From NCBI RefSeq assembly GCF_029222925.1, contig NZ_JARHUI010000004.1:310001-374000 (forward strand): a stretch of DNA of 64,000 nt. The letters are read 5' to 3'. This document shows, in pieces, positions 25,064-33,817 of the stretch; position 1 is the stretch's first letter; every line of letters starts with the position of its first letter. Source of the DNA: Algoriphagus sp. CAU 1675 (GTDB taxonomy: Bacteria > Bacteroidota > Bacteroidia > Cytophagales > Cyclobacteriaceae). The notes below the pieces were generated by a model. That model was given only the letters and a program-made list of their open reading frames with translations. It did no database searches and had not been told where the DNA came from. A program made the position numbers and the translations under genes.

Positions 25064-25884
25064 ATCTTAATACTCAGCACTCCCAAGTCCCCTTTAAACA
25101 AGACTGTTTCAGTTGTGGTGATTCGGTAAGCAGGGCTTGACTCATGGTGCCCAGATACCAAAGCTACCCAGTTGATTGCAGCTTCGGAGGCAAAAGAAAT
25201 GATACCAGTTTCAGGATCCTTCTCATTGAAGGTATGTTGATGGAAGACAATCTCCTCATTACCCTTTTGGAAAGCATCCATTCCTTTTTTGATTTCATCA
25301 GAAGAAGTAAACTTATCCGGAGTATTGATAAACAAGAGGTGTACACTTGCCTTGAAGGCTTTGACCAATTGCTTTACTTTATCAAAGGCCACCTTATCTT
25401 TTCCGTCAAAAACGGAGGCAAAAGCCAATTTTCTAAAATCATTTCCATCCAATGCCTTTTTCACTGCCAAGACGGGGCAAGTGGATTTCCTCAATACTTT
25501 CTGAAGTGTTGAGCCGATAAATTTACCCTCTGAATATCCTTTTCCATAGGCTCCCATTATAATCAGGTCGGCATTGGACTCCTCGATTACACGCAGGATA
25601 ATTTCATTTGGGACACCGATCCGCACTACTTGTTCTATGGTAGCCTTTGCAGGGGCGACCTCATGAATATAGTCAGGTAATATTCTCTCCGCCTCCTCTT
25701 TTTCCTCCAATAAATCGGGATATTTCATTTTGGCTTCATCGGAAAGTTTATCCCAATCTATTTCAGAGGGAATCACAGTGATACAAATAATCTTCGCGTT
25801 AGACTTTACACTTATCTTTTGGGCTGTCTTAAGCGCAGCCAATGAATAAGTTGAAAAATCAAAGGGAACAACGATGGTTTTCAT
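25060..25884 (-). CDS. Universal stress protein with two Usp domains
   Basis: A 274-residue cytoplasmic protein of two tandem Usp domains (about 1-145 and 150-274). The first domain starts KTIVVPFDFSTYSLAALKTAQK and has the ATP-binding pattern GAYGKGYSEGKFIGSTLQKVLRKSTCPVLAVK, that is G-2x-G-9x-G(S/T). The second domain has degenerated: VALVSGHHESSPAYRITTTETVLFKGDLGVLSIKI lacks the glycine pattern, so only one site is expected to bind ATP. Usp proteins are induced by starvation or stress; the specific trigger here is unknown. No operon partner. Confidence 0.9.
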   Translation of the reverse strand: MKTIVVPFDFSTYSLAALKTAQKISVKSNAKIICITVIPSEIDWDKLSDEAKMKYPDLLEEKEEAERILPDYIHEVAPAKATIEQVVRIGVPNEIILRVIEESNADLIIMGAYGKGYSEGKFIGSTLQKVLRKSTCPVLAVKKALDGNDFRKLAFASVFDGKDKVAFDKVKQLVKAFKASVHLLFINTPDKFTSSDEIKKGMDAFQKGNEEIVFHQHTFNEKDPETGIISFASEAAINWVALVSGHHESSPAYRITTTETVLFKGDLGVLSIKI

Positions 25885-25988
25885 GGCCGGTAAGTTTTGA
25901 TTAATACCCTAATTTCCAAAATACATACCTGAATTACTTTGAAAATAATCAACCGATTCCCTGATAAAAATCAGTAAAGAGAGCAGAC

Positions 25989-26450
25989 TTAAATATCCAA
26001 CTCCATTTTGGTATCACAGCGCACATATTTTCCTTCCTCAATACATGCAGCTTGAAAACCTAATTTTTTATAGATTTTCAAGGCTGGCCCCAATTTAGAA
26101 TGGCTATATAAAATGACTTTTTTGGCTCCCATTTCCCTGGCTTTTTGAATAATAGCCTTTCCCAAAATCATCCCGATACCCCGACCTTGGGCTTTTTTGG
26201 ACACACCCATTTTAATCAGTTCATAAGTGGTCTCATTTACTTTGGCAAGGCCTACTGTACCCAAAATTTCGTCTCCTGATTTAGCAAAAATAATCGCGCC
26301 TCCCTGATCAATGATGTTCTCTTTGGGGTGCTCTAACTGGGCTCTATCAAAAGCTTCCAATGAAAACAATTCCTCCACCCATTCTTTATTGATGGATTCG
26401 AAAGCAGGTTGGAGTTCGGGACGGAAGGGTATTATTTCTATGGTTTGCAT
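25989..26450 (-). CDS. GNAT-family N-acetyltransferase
   Basis: About 153 residues from ATG 26450 (MQTIEIIPFRPE). The GNAT core is clear: GAIIFAKSGDEILGTVGLAKV, then the acetyl-CoA loop MGVSKKAQGRGIGMILGKAIIQKA (Q/RxxGxG/A), and the C-terminal YSHSKLGPALKIYKKLGFQAA. Substrate unknown. The start at 26489 used by the longest frame would add 13 residues without similarity to the fold. It is divergent from ridA with a gap of about 75 bp. Confidence 0.85.
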   Translation of the reverse strand: MQTIEIIPFRPELQPAFESINKEWVEELFSLEAFDRAQLEHPKENIIDQGGAIIFAKSGDEILGTVGLAKVNETTYELIKMGVSKKAQGRGIGMILGKAIIQKAREMGAKKVILYSHSKLGPALKIYKKLGFQAACIEEGKYVRCDTKMELDI

Positions 26451-26524
26451 CTTGAAGTTTTCAGGATTGATGGGTAAAATTAAAAACAATCCATTAGTTT
26501 AGAACTCATTAAACTTCGAATGCC

Positions 26525-27037
26525 ATGAAAATTAAAATCCTCCTCTTTTCGGTTTTTATCTTAGGATGTTCTTTTCAAGCCTCAATGGCTCAAAGCCCTG
26601 AGCAGAAATTAAAGGAATTGGGTCTGGAAATCCCTGAAATAAGTCAGCCAATGGCCAATTATGTTAAATGGAAACAAGTTGGAAATATGCTGTATCTGGC
26701 AGGAAATGGACCAGATGTATTTGGAAAAGTAGGAGCTGATTTGACGCCTGAAGAAGGCTATCAAGCTGCCAGGGAAACCGGACTTGAAATCATTGCCGTT
26801 TTAAAGGCCGCTACCGGAGATCTAAGCAAAATCAAACAGTTTGTCAAAGTTTTGGGAATGGTCAATTCAACCCCGGATTTTACTGGACATCCAGCTGTGA
26901 TCAATGGTTTTTCGGACCTGATGGTGGAAGTTTTTGGTGAAAAAGGAAAACATGCTCGTTCAGCCGTTGGAGTCGCTGCTTTACCCAACAATATCGCCGT
27001 GGAGATCGAGGTAATTGTGGAGCTGGAAGAACAATGA
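26525..27037 (+). CDS. Exported RidA (YjgF/Rid) family protein
   Basis: A 170-residue protein with signal peptide MKIKILLFSVFILGCSFQASMAQ followed by a Rid fold of the YjgF subgroup with an N-terminal extension (KLKELGLEIPEISQPMANYVKWKQVGNMLYLAGNGP). The C-terminal VGVAALPNNIAVEIEVIVEL corresponds to the RidA signature, but the arginine used by enamine-deaminating RidA is not clearly present, so hydrolysis of 2-aminoacrylate should not be assumed. The export signal is notable, since RidA itself is cytosolic. It overlaps the next gene by 4 bp (ATGA). Confidence 0.85.
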   Translation: MKIKILLFSVFILGCSFQASMAQSPEQKLKELGLEIPEISQPMANYVKWKQVGNMLYLAGNGPDVFGKVGADLTPEEGYQAARETGLEIIAVLKAATGDLSKIKQFVKVLGMVNSTPDFTGHPAVINGFSDLMVEVFGEKGKHARSAVGVAALPNNIAVEIEVIVELEEQ

Positions 27038-27555
27038 TTAGCTTTTTAATCATTTTAATGAACCTATCATTTATCCTTCATTTACAGGATGATAAGACAT
27101 TTCAGGCTGATTATATTTTTATAGACGGTTTGGCTTTCCACCAACAAGGAGTCAAAGGAATATTTGAAAATTATGGACCGACCAAATTTTCAAACACAAA
27201 CTATGAATGCGGATTCTTTTCAAATGAAGAGCAGGGAAAAACTTTCTATGAACTGATCTACAAACAGGTGACTTGGATTGGCAATAATGAGGAAGGATTT
27301 TTGGCTGAATTGGTCCGATTTGATCCTGAAGGCCGAATGAAATGGAGCTACAAAGGAATTGAACTCAGTGGCAAAAGCACCCAAAAAGAAATAGAAAGCT
27401 TCATGGACAAATCAGCAGAACCCATTAAATTTTCTGGGCGAGATGATGATAATCTTTTTTCTGTAGGGGGGTATTTCCAGGATGCCGATGATGGATTTTT
27501 CTTGTTACTGAAGCAGGGATATCTCATCGAATTCCACTATTGGAGTCCCTGTTAA
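27034..27555 (+). CDS. Hypothetical protein coupled to ridA
   Basis: I do not recognise this 173-residue protein. It begins MISFLIILMNLSFILHLQDD, a short hydrophobic stretch that could be a signal peptide or anchor. The remainder is mixed alpha/beta with many aromatic residues (FENYGPTKFSNTNYECGFF, GFFLLLKQGYLIEFHYWSPC) and two cysteines, one being the last residue. Its ATG overlaps the ridA stop, so it is probably translated with the exported RidA protein and may act in the same compartment. Its stop is 3 bp from that of convergent addB. Confidence 0.6.
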   Translation: MISFLIILMNLSFILHLQDDKTFQADYIFIDGLAFHQQGVKGIFENYGPTKFSNTNYECGFFSNEEQGKTFYELIYKQVTWIGNNEEGFLAELVRFDPEGRMKWSYKGIELSGKSTQKEIESFMDKSAEPIKFSGRDDDNLFSVGGYFQDADDGFFLLLKQGYLIEFHYWSPC

Positions 27556-27558
27556 GGA

Positions 27559-30396
27559 TTATCGCCCACAAATTTTCTTATAGGCGCAAAACTCACATTT
27601 TTTGATGTCCTCTGTCTGTCCAAATTCAACCTCCGGGTCAAAAATCTCGGAAATCAGTTGGCTCAATCCCAGTTCAAATTCCTCTTTAAAGTCGAAATAG
27701 TTTTCAATATCGGCTTTATCCATAGTCAAAAAGGGACTGAATTTAGGATCATAAATTTCCTTGATATTGAAAATCGCCGGTTTAAGAGGCAGTGAATTTT
27801 CAGGATGTCTGCTTTGGTAGAAATAGGCATAAAGCATGGTCTGAAAAGCTGCTTTATTTCTGTCCTTATCCTCTCTGTCAAAAAGAGAAGCAATTGATTT
27901 GATCTTCTTGTTGTCTTTTCCTGTTTTATAATCAATCAGTCGGATTACCCCGTCTTTTTGATCCACCCGGTCAATGTATCCTCCCAAAGCGGCCCTTTTC
28001 TCCCCCCATGGAGTTTGAATTGGAATCCCTGCCTTGAATTCCTTCTCCAGGCCCAAAACCCGGAAAGTCCCATTTTGCTGATCATATTTCAGAACAGCTT
28101 CCAGATACTTGATGAAAATAGCCCTTGCAATATGTAATTGACCATTGAGTACCAAGTCTTCTCCATCTTCCACTTGATAAAAATCCCGAATGGCATTATC
28201 CACTGCTGTTGGAATCATCGGCTTCAGGCGCTCAATTGCATGAGCATCAATTTCCCGATATTCTTTCCCCTCCTCAGGTGAATAGAGCAATTCAATTGCC
28301 TTATGTAGCATGGTGCCAAATGTCATTGGGTCAATTTCGGTCACCACTTCCTCTTTTTCCTTTAGGCCTGCCACATAGCGCAAATAAAACTTCAAGCGGC
28401 AATCCAGATACATATTGATCGCGGAGGCTGATAGCCCCTGGACCTTTTCAGTTGAATCGGGCTTCAGTAAATATTTTTCCAAGCTTTCAAAAATGGACTC
28501 GTTCTTAATCATTTTGATCTCTCGACCTGGGGTTAGGGAAACGGGGACCAAAACCGGCTTGGGTTTGGAAATAGGTAATTCCGCTACCATCTGCTGAATA
28601 AAACGACTCATCTCCCCTGCTTTGCCCCCATCGGATGCGGTAGTATAAATCAAATGCACCTCTTCAGCCTGATGCAACAGCCTGTAAAAAGTATAGGCAT
28701 AAATCGCATCGTTTTGTTCCTGCACCGGAAGTTTGAAGGCTCTTCTCAGATTGAATGGAATCATGGAATTGATTCCTCCTCCAGGAGGGAAACTTCCCTC
28801 GTTCATATCGCAAATGATCACTCTCCTGAAATCCAGATTTCGGGATTCCAGCACCCCCATGATCTGAAGACCTTCCAGAGGCTCTCCTTCAAAGGGCAAC
28901 TTAACCTCACGGAAAATCTGCCTGAAAAGCTTCAGGAAAAAATCGGGTTTGAGTTTACCGAGGGGATTTTTCGAAAAAACCTCCCGAATTCTTGTCAGTT
29001 GTTTGAAGGCCTGATACAAATAACTCCGCTGAATCGGGTCCTCTTGAAGTAAAGAAGCCATTGTCTGCATCAAACCCCCTAAGTATTCAAACAATTCATC
29101 CGCCTCTACCCTTTTAAAAACCAGGGCAAATAAATCTCCTCCTTTCACCAATTTTTCTGCAGGTATCTCTATCAAATTGGAGACCTTGATTTCTTCTTGG
29201 AGATCCTTGACGAAGTCTTTATCCTGATCTTTGAGATAAGGAAAAGTAAATAAGTCTGTCACAGGTTTATGATAAAAGAAAGTAGAATCCCCCTTCATTT
29301 TGACATAGCGCTGTAATTCCAGAACAGAGTCCAAAAAAGCAAAAATCGGAGCATTGCGTATAGGATACCCCATGGTCACATTCAGCTTGCTAACAGTCTC
29401 TGGCAAAGCATGTAGCGTGGGAAACAGCAATTGCTCATCCGGAAGAATGATCACAGATTCCTCCAAAGCTTCCTCAGGCCCAATAACCTCAGCAAGTTTT
29501 CCTACCAAATTGGCCTGATTGACTTTCAGAGGAATGGAATGGGTAAAAATCTTCCCTTCTTTGCCTCTGATCTTATCCGGAATTTCCTTGGGAAAGGTAG
29601 GTCCAAGCACCGGGTCTTTTTGATAATCCCTAAAAAACAAGCCTGCCTCTTGTCGCACATCCTCCAAATAATAGGCATCAACATCCCAAAATATCTCTGC
29701 TCCAAATTCCTTTACGAAATGCTTGATCAGTTTTTCCTCCGCCAAAGTAAAGGCATTGAACCCTACGAAAATATAGTGCTTTTCGGGTTGGGTGATCTTG
29801 GACAGATTCTCTACCGCCTCACGGTACAACTGCCCCGAATAGGCCAATCCTGATGTTTTCAAATGAACCTGGTACTGCTCATAAAGTCTGCCCAAAATCT
29901 GCCAAAACCGAAGAAATTTTTCCTTTTCAGAAGCATTTTGCCTTTCAAATGATTTCCAAAACTGGGAAATTAACTCGATCTGCTCTACAGATAAAAAACT
30001 AAGATCTGCCTCAAACTCCTTGATTTCAGCCAGGTTTCGATACACTGATTTTGCATCTGCCAGAAATTGGTCCAGATCATTGAAATCCTTTAGGATAATT
30101 TCACCCCAGAAATAAAAACGATCAAAATCCTCTGGCTCGTCCTGCAGTTGTCGGTACACTTGATACAGCTCAAAAATCAAAGTGAGCTCATCCGCAGGTG
30201 TCTGTCCGGCCAAACCATAAAACACCTGTTCAATAGTCCGAACCTCAGGCATCCATAAAGGCTGATCAATCAGATTTCCCAGATGTCGAGTAAAAAACAA
30301 TCCCGCCCGCCTATTTGGCAAAACAATAACCAAGTCCTTCATATCTTGCCGGGACTCCAAAATGCTTTGGGCTGTATTTCTTAAAAAACTATGCAT
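27559..30396 (-). CDS. addB: PD-(D/E)XK nuclease / inactivated-helicase subunit, AddB-like
   Basis: This 945-residue protein is the partner of the helicase directly upstream. The N-terminus has a weak helicase-like region (LVIVLPNRRAGLFFTRHLG) without a proper Walker A, as in AddB. The C-terminus is a RecB-type nuclease: GGYIDRVD, then IDYKTGK. Four cysteines positioned for an Fe-S cluster are present: Cys666 (MYLDCRLKFYLRYV), then Cys934, Cys937 and Cys943 in CEFCAYKKICGR at the very end, the AddB iron-staple arrangement. With AddA it resects double-strand breaks for RecA. ATG 30396 overlaps the addA stop by 8 bp. Confidence 0.9.
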   Translation of the reverse strand: MHSFLRNTAQSILESRQDMKDLVIVLPNRRAGLFFTRHLGNLIDQPLWMPEVRTIEQVFYGLAGQTPADELTLIFELYQVYRQLQDEPEDFDRFYFWGEIILKDFNDLDQFLADAKSVYRNLAEIKEFEADLSFLSVEQIELISQFWKSFERQNASEKEKFLRFWQILGRLYEQYQVHLKTSGLAYSGQLYREAVENLSKITQPEKHYIFVGFNAFTLAEEKLIKHFVKEFGAEIFWDVDAYYLEDVRQEAGLFFRDYQKDPVLGPTFPKEIPDKIRGKEGKIFTHSIPLKVNQANLVGKLAEVIGPEEALEESVIILPDEQLLFPTLHALPETVSKLNVTMGYPIRNAPIFAFLDSVLELQRYVKMKGDSTFFYHKPVTDLFTFPYLKDQDKDFVKDLQEEIKVSNLIEIPAEKLVKGGDLFALVFKRVEADELFEYLGGLMQTMASLLQEDPIQRSYLYQAFKQLTRIREVFSKNPLGKLKPDFFLKLFRQIFREVKLPFEGEPLEGLQIMGVLESRNLDFRRVIICDMNEGSFPPGGGINSMIPFNLRRAFKLPVQEQNDAIYAYTFYRLLHQAEEVHLIYTTASDGGKAGEMSRFIQQMVAELPISKPKPVLVPVSLTPGREIKMIKNESIFESLEKYLLKPDSTEKVQGLSASAINMYLDCRLKFYLRYVAGLKEKEEVVTEIDPMTFGTMLHKAIELLYSPEEGKEYREIDAHAIERLKPMIPTAVDNAIRDFYQVEDGEDLVLNGQLHIARAIFIKYLEAVLKYDQQNGTFRVLGLEKEFKAGIPIQTPWGEKRAALGGYIDRVDQKDGVIRLIDYKTGKDNKKIKSIASLFDREDKDRNKAAFQTMLYAYFYQSRHPENSLPLKPAIFNIKEIYDPKFSPFLTMDKADIENYFDFKEEFELGLSQLISEIFDPEVEFGQTEDIKKCEFCAYKKICGR

Positions 30397-33300
30397 AGAC
30401 TTCAATAATTTGTGTGGGTTCTAAATAGCAAAGAAAACCCTGTACAGGCCTTTGACTCAGTTGAGCTACCAAATTCATGTATTCTTGTACCTGCTTGAGA
30501 TGAGAATCTTTTTTCTCACCTGTTTTAAAATCAATGACTATTGCCTGATCCTTTCCCATCAGGATTCTATCCGGTCGTTTTTGCTTTCCCCCAGGCAATA
30601 AAATCCCTTGTTCCGCCAAGGATTGATAGGAATCACTATACCAAACCTGAAATTCAGGCAAGGCAAAAAGACTTTCCAATTGAGCTGATACCAAATCTCT
30701 TGTTTCTTCATCCAGCCTACCCTCAAAACCATATTGTCTGAGCAACTGCAGGCCTTCCTCCAGATTATTGGACTGCTCCAGAATTTCGTGAACCAAAACC
30801 CCGATCCTGCGCTGCTCTCTGGAGACCAATCCGGACTCTGAAAAATCCCAGGCATATTCTCGTGTTTTCAACTTGGATTTCCAATCCGAATAGTCCCATC
30901 GAAGCGGTTCAGGTTCTGAACTACCAAGCTCTCTGTTTTTATTCTGCTCAGGCCAATTCCCCCAATCAAACTGGCAAGCCTCCGCATTCCAAAAAGATTG
31001 GCTATCCAACTGTCCTCCTGAAAAACCGGCCGAAAAAAGTTGGTAAAGCAAATTCCCTGTAGACTTGGGAGAAATATTTCCTTTTTGGTCTTGGGAGAAT
31101 TCTGAATAGCCCCAAATCACTTCTTCTGCCCTTGTAAATGCCACATAGAGCATGTTGAGACTGTCCAAATAGGCTAAGCGGATTTCATCCTCATAAACTG
31201 ATCGAAATGCAGAATCAGCCAAAAGCGACTGGTGTGTAAGTGGGAGTACGGTTTTTGGTAAATCCCCAAATTGAAACTCACTCCACAAAATCGAAGCCTT
31301 TGGTCCATATCCTATTATTCCCCAGTCCAAAAACGGCATAATTACTACTTTAAACTGTAGACCCTTGGACTTATGGATTGTCAATATCCGCATGGCGTCA
31401 TGGTCTTCTGGAATCTTGACTGTACGTTTCTCCTGATTCAATTCCCACCAATCCAGAAATCCTCCCAAATCCGCGCGGTTCTTTTTCACAAAGTCAAACA
31501 CGGCTTCCTTAAATCCGGAGATATAGGCCAAATCCACCCCATTTTCAATAAAATCAAGGAAATCCAAAAGTTCTTCCATCAGCTCCAAGAGAGGCAACTG
31601 AAGCCAAAAATTCAGTTTTTGGTGAAGCAGAAAATCTTTCTCTACAATTTCAGCAGGAAGTTTCCTTTTGTCAAAAAGTTCATGGGAATAGTCAATATCA
31701 TGAATCAGGGCAAAATAAAACCACATCGTCTTCAGAGATACCAGATCGGCAGGATTTCCCAAATAGTGAAGCATCGCCAACAAACACTTGACTGCCGAAG
31801 ACTTATGTAGAAAAAGGGAATCTTCAGATAGCACTTCAAAGCGGTAACCTGAGTCCGGATTCTCCCGACTATAAGCCATCAACTGATCGGCAATGTCAGC
31901 CCCTTGTTGGTTTTTGCGAACCAAAAAAGCGATGTCCTTCAGTTCATACCCTTGATCCTGAAGCTGCATGACCAAAGCAGGCAATTTTTCCAAAACACCT
32001 AATGAATCCGATTCTTCATCATCAGAATCATCACTTTCTCTTGACTTCCCTGCTTTTTGGGTAAACTCCAAATGGATCTTTCCATGAAATGGCAAATTCC
32101 TCTTTCTCTCAGGAACCTTTTGAACAACCTCATGAAAGGCATTTTCCAAAATATTTTGAGAGTCGATTTTGAAGCCTGACTCCATTCCATTTTGCATCAA
32201 AGCAGGCAATGCCTGAAAAAGAGAATTATTGAAATCAATGATTTTGGGAAGGCTGCGGAAATTTTCATCCAGGTTTTTAATTTGATGAAACTCCTCGTGG
32301 ATCTGTTCCTGAACTTCACTTAACAGCAGTTCCAACTTCCCTCCGCGCCACCTATAAATGGACTGCTTGACATCCCCAACCAGCAAATTGGTGTTCCCTG
32401 AGGCAAGGGAATTTTCGATCAAAGGTTTAAAACTGGACCATTGAAAATCAGAAGTATCCTGAAATTCATCAATCAAAAAGTTCTGATATTGGTTTCCTAT
32501 CTTTTCATAGATAAATGGAGCTTCATTTCCCTTGGTGATTTCTTTGAGGAAATCATTGACATCCGAAATCAGAAGTATCCCTTCCTCGTCCTTCAAGTCT
32601 CGTAACTCAGAGATCAAATTTCGAAATACGCCAAAAGCATTGAGGTTTTTCTGCAAGGCCTGTAACGTATTCCAGAGAGAAACAAAATCGGGAAGGGACA
32701 ATAGCAATTCCCGCAAACCAGCAGCTGCCGCTTCCTCTATTTGGGTTTTCATCTTTGAAGTCTTGGCATACCAAGAATCAATTCCTGCCACTTTTACTTT
32801 TTGACCTTCGGTCAGCGTAGGAAAGGGATTGTCAGGATTACCCAATTTGTCAAGTTTGATCGCAAAATTACTAGTTCCAGCTCCCCCAATAAAATCAGTC
32901 CATTCCAAACCAAACCGAAGCCTGATTTCATTCGCCAATGCTTTCATCCGCTCAGCTTCCCCTATCAATTCCTTACGTCTAGTCTGAATCTGTTTTCTGA
33001 AATCCCCCAAAAAACCCTCCTGAACCACTGTTTCTTGGAAGAGTTCCTTGTGGACTTTGAACTTTTCCTGAAAAATCTCCCTACCGAGAGATCTCACCCC
33101 TTTCCGAATGTCCCAAGACTTTCCCTCAATGATTTGTTCTTCCGCATAATCAATAAGCCATTTACGAAGAGTTGGGTCTTGATCCATCTTTTCAACCATC
33201 CGGTCTACGAGACGTTCCAAAACAGCATCCTGGTCCAATTCAAGATCGAATTTTGCCTGCAAATCCATCTCCCGGGCAAAGGATCGAATCACCCGCTGAA

Positions 33301-33637
33301 AAAATGAATCAATGGTGCTGACCGAAAAATACCCATAGGCGTGAAGGATTTCCAACAAGGTTTCCCGGCTTCGCTTCTGAAGTTCTTCAGCATTCAATTT
33401 CAAATGCTCCATCAGTTGCTGATCCAAAAATTCATCGGGTCTGATTTCCCTTCCCAAGCGCTCCAAATACTCCAGAATTCGTTCCTTCATTTCTTGAGTG
33501 GCCTTGTTGGTAAAGGTCACCGCCAAAATCTGCCTGAATGCATTGGGACGAACAAGGGCAAGTTTTAAATACTCCAAAGTCAAGGTATAGGTCTTACCCG
33601 AACCTGCAGAGGATTTGTAGATAATGAAGGGTTTCAT
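30389..33637 (-). CDS. addA: UvrD/RecB-type helicase-nuclease, AddA-like
   Basis: A 1082-residue ATP-driven DNA helicase with C-terminal nuclease. Visible motifs are Walker A SSAGSGKTYTL near the start, AVTFTNKATQEMKERI (Ia), YQNFLIDEFQDTSDFQW (II), LVGDVKQSIYRWRGG (III), RILTIHKSKGLQFKVVIMP (V) and LNMLYVAFTRAEE (VI). The tail holds RIGVLVHEILEQ and AIVIDFKTGEK of the RecB nuclease. It forms the AddAB complex with the overlapping next gene. I chose ATG 33637 (MKPFIIYKSSAGSGKT); the frame opens two codons earlier at TTG. It is divergent from the glucuronidase gene 180 bp away. Confidence 0.93.
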   Translation of the reverse strand: MKPFIIYKSSAGSGKTYTLTLEYLKLALVRPNAFRQILAVTFTNKATQEMKERILEYLERLGREIRPDEFLDQQLMEHLKLNAEELQKRSRETLLEILHAYGYFSVSTIDSFFQRVIRSFAREMDLQAKFDLELDQDAVLERLVDRMVEKMDQDPTLRKWLIDYAEEQIIEGKSWDIRKGVRSLGREIFQEKFKVHKELFQETVVQEGFLGDFRKQIQTRRKELIGEAERMKALANEIRLRFGLEWTDFIGGAGTSNFAIKLDKLGNPDNPFPTLTEGQKVKVAGIDSWYAKTSKMKTQIEEAAAAGLRELLLSLPDFVSLWNTLQALQKNLNAFGVFRNLISELRDLKDEEGILLISDVNDFLKEITKGNEAPFIYEKIGNQYQNFLIDEFQDTSDFQWSSFKPLIENSLASGNTNLLVGDVKQSIYRWRGGKLELLLSEVQEQIHEEFHQIKNLDENFRSLPKIIDFNNSLFQALPALMQNGMESGFKIDSQNILENAFHEVVQKVPERKRNLPFHGKIHLEFTQKAGKSRESDDSDDEESDSLGVLEKLPALVMQLQDQGYELKDIAFLVRKNQQGADIADQLMAYSRENPDSGYRFEVLSEDSLFLHKSSAVKCLLAMLHYLGNPADLVSLKTMWFYFALIHDIDYSHELFDKRKLPAEIVEKDFLLHQKLNFWLQLPLLELMEELLDFLDFIENGVDLAYISGFKEAVFDFVKKNRADLGGFLDWWELNQEKRTVKIPEDHDAMRILTIHKSKGLQFKVVIMPFLDWGIIGYGPKASILWSEFQFGDLPKTVLPLTHQSLLADSAFRSVYEDEIRLAYLDSLNMLYVAFTRAEEVIWGYSEFSQDQKGNISPKSTGNLLYQLFSAGFSGGQLDSQSFWNAEACQFDWGNWPEQNKNRELGSSEPEPLRWDYSDWKSKLKTREYAWDFSESGLVSREQRRIGVLVHEILEQSNNLEEGLQLLRQYGFEGRLDEETRDLVSAQLESLFALPEFQVWYSDSYQSLAEQGILLPGGKQKRPDRILMGKDQAIVIDFKTGEKKDSHLKQVQEYMNLVAQLSQRPVQGFLCYLEPTQIIEVYA

Positions 33638-33817
33638 ATTCAAAAAGGAAAAAGTGAAGGACTAAGATAAAGAGGCTGGAAAACTTTTCCCTTAGCAAAC
33701 AAAGAGTTTGACGAAAATTGTCAGATTAACCAAATATCTAAAATTCCTCCCAATAGGAAAGTCAAGATTGGAATTTGAAACATTTTTATCCAACTTCTGC
33801 CCTCTAACCTTAAACCC

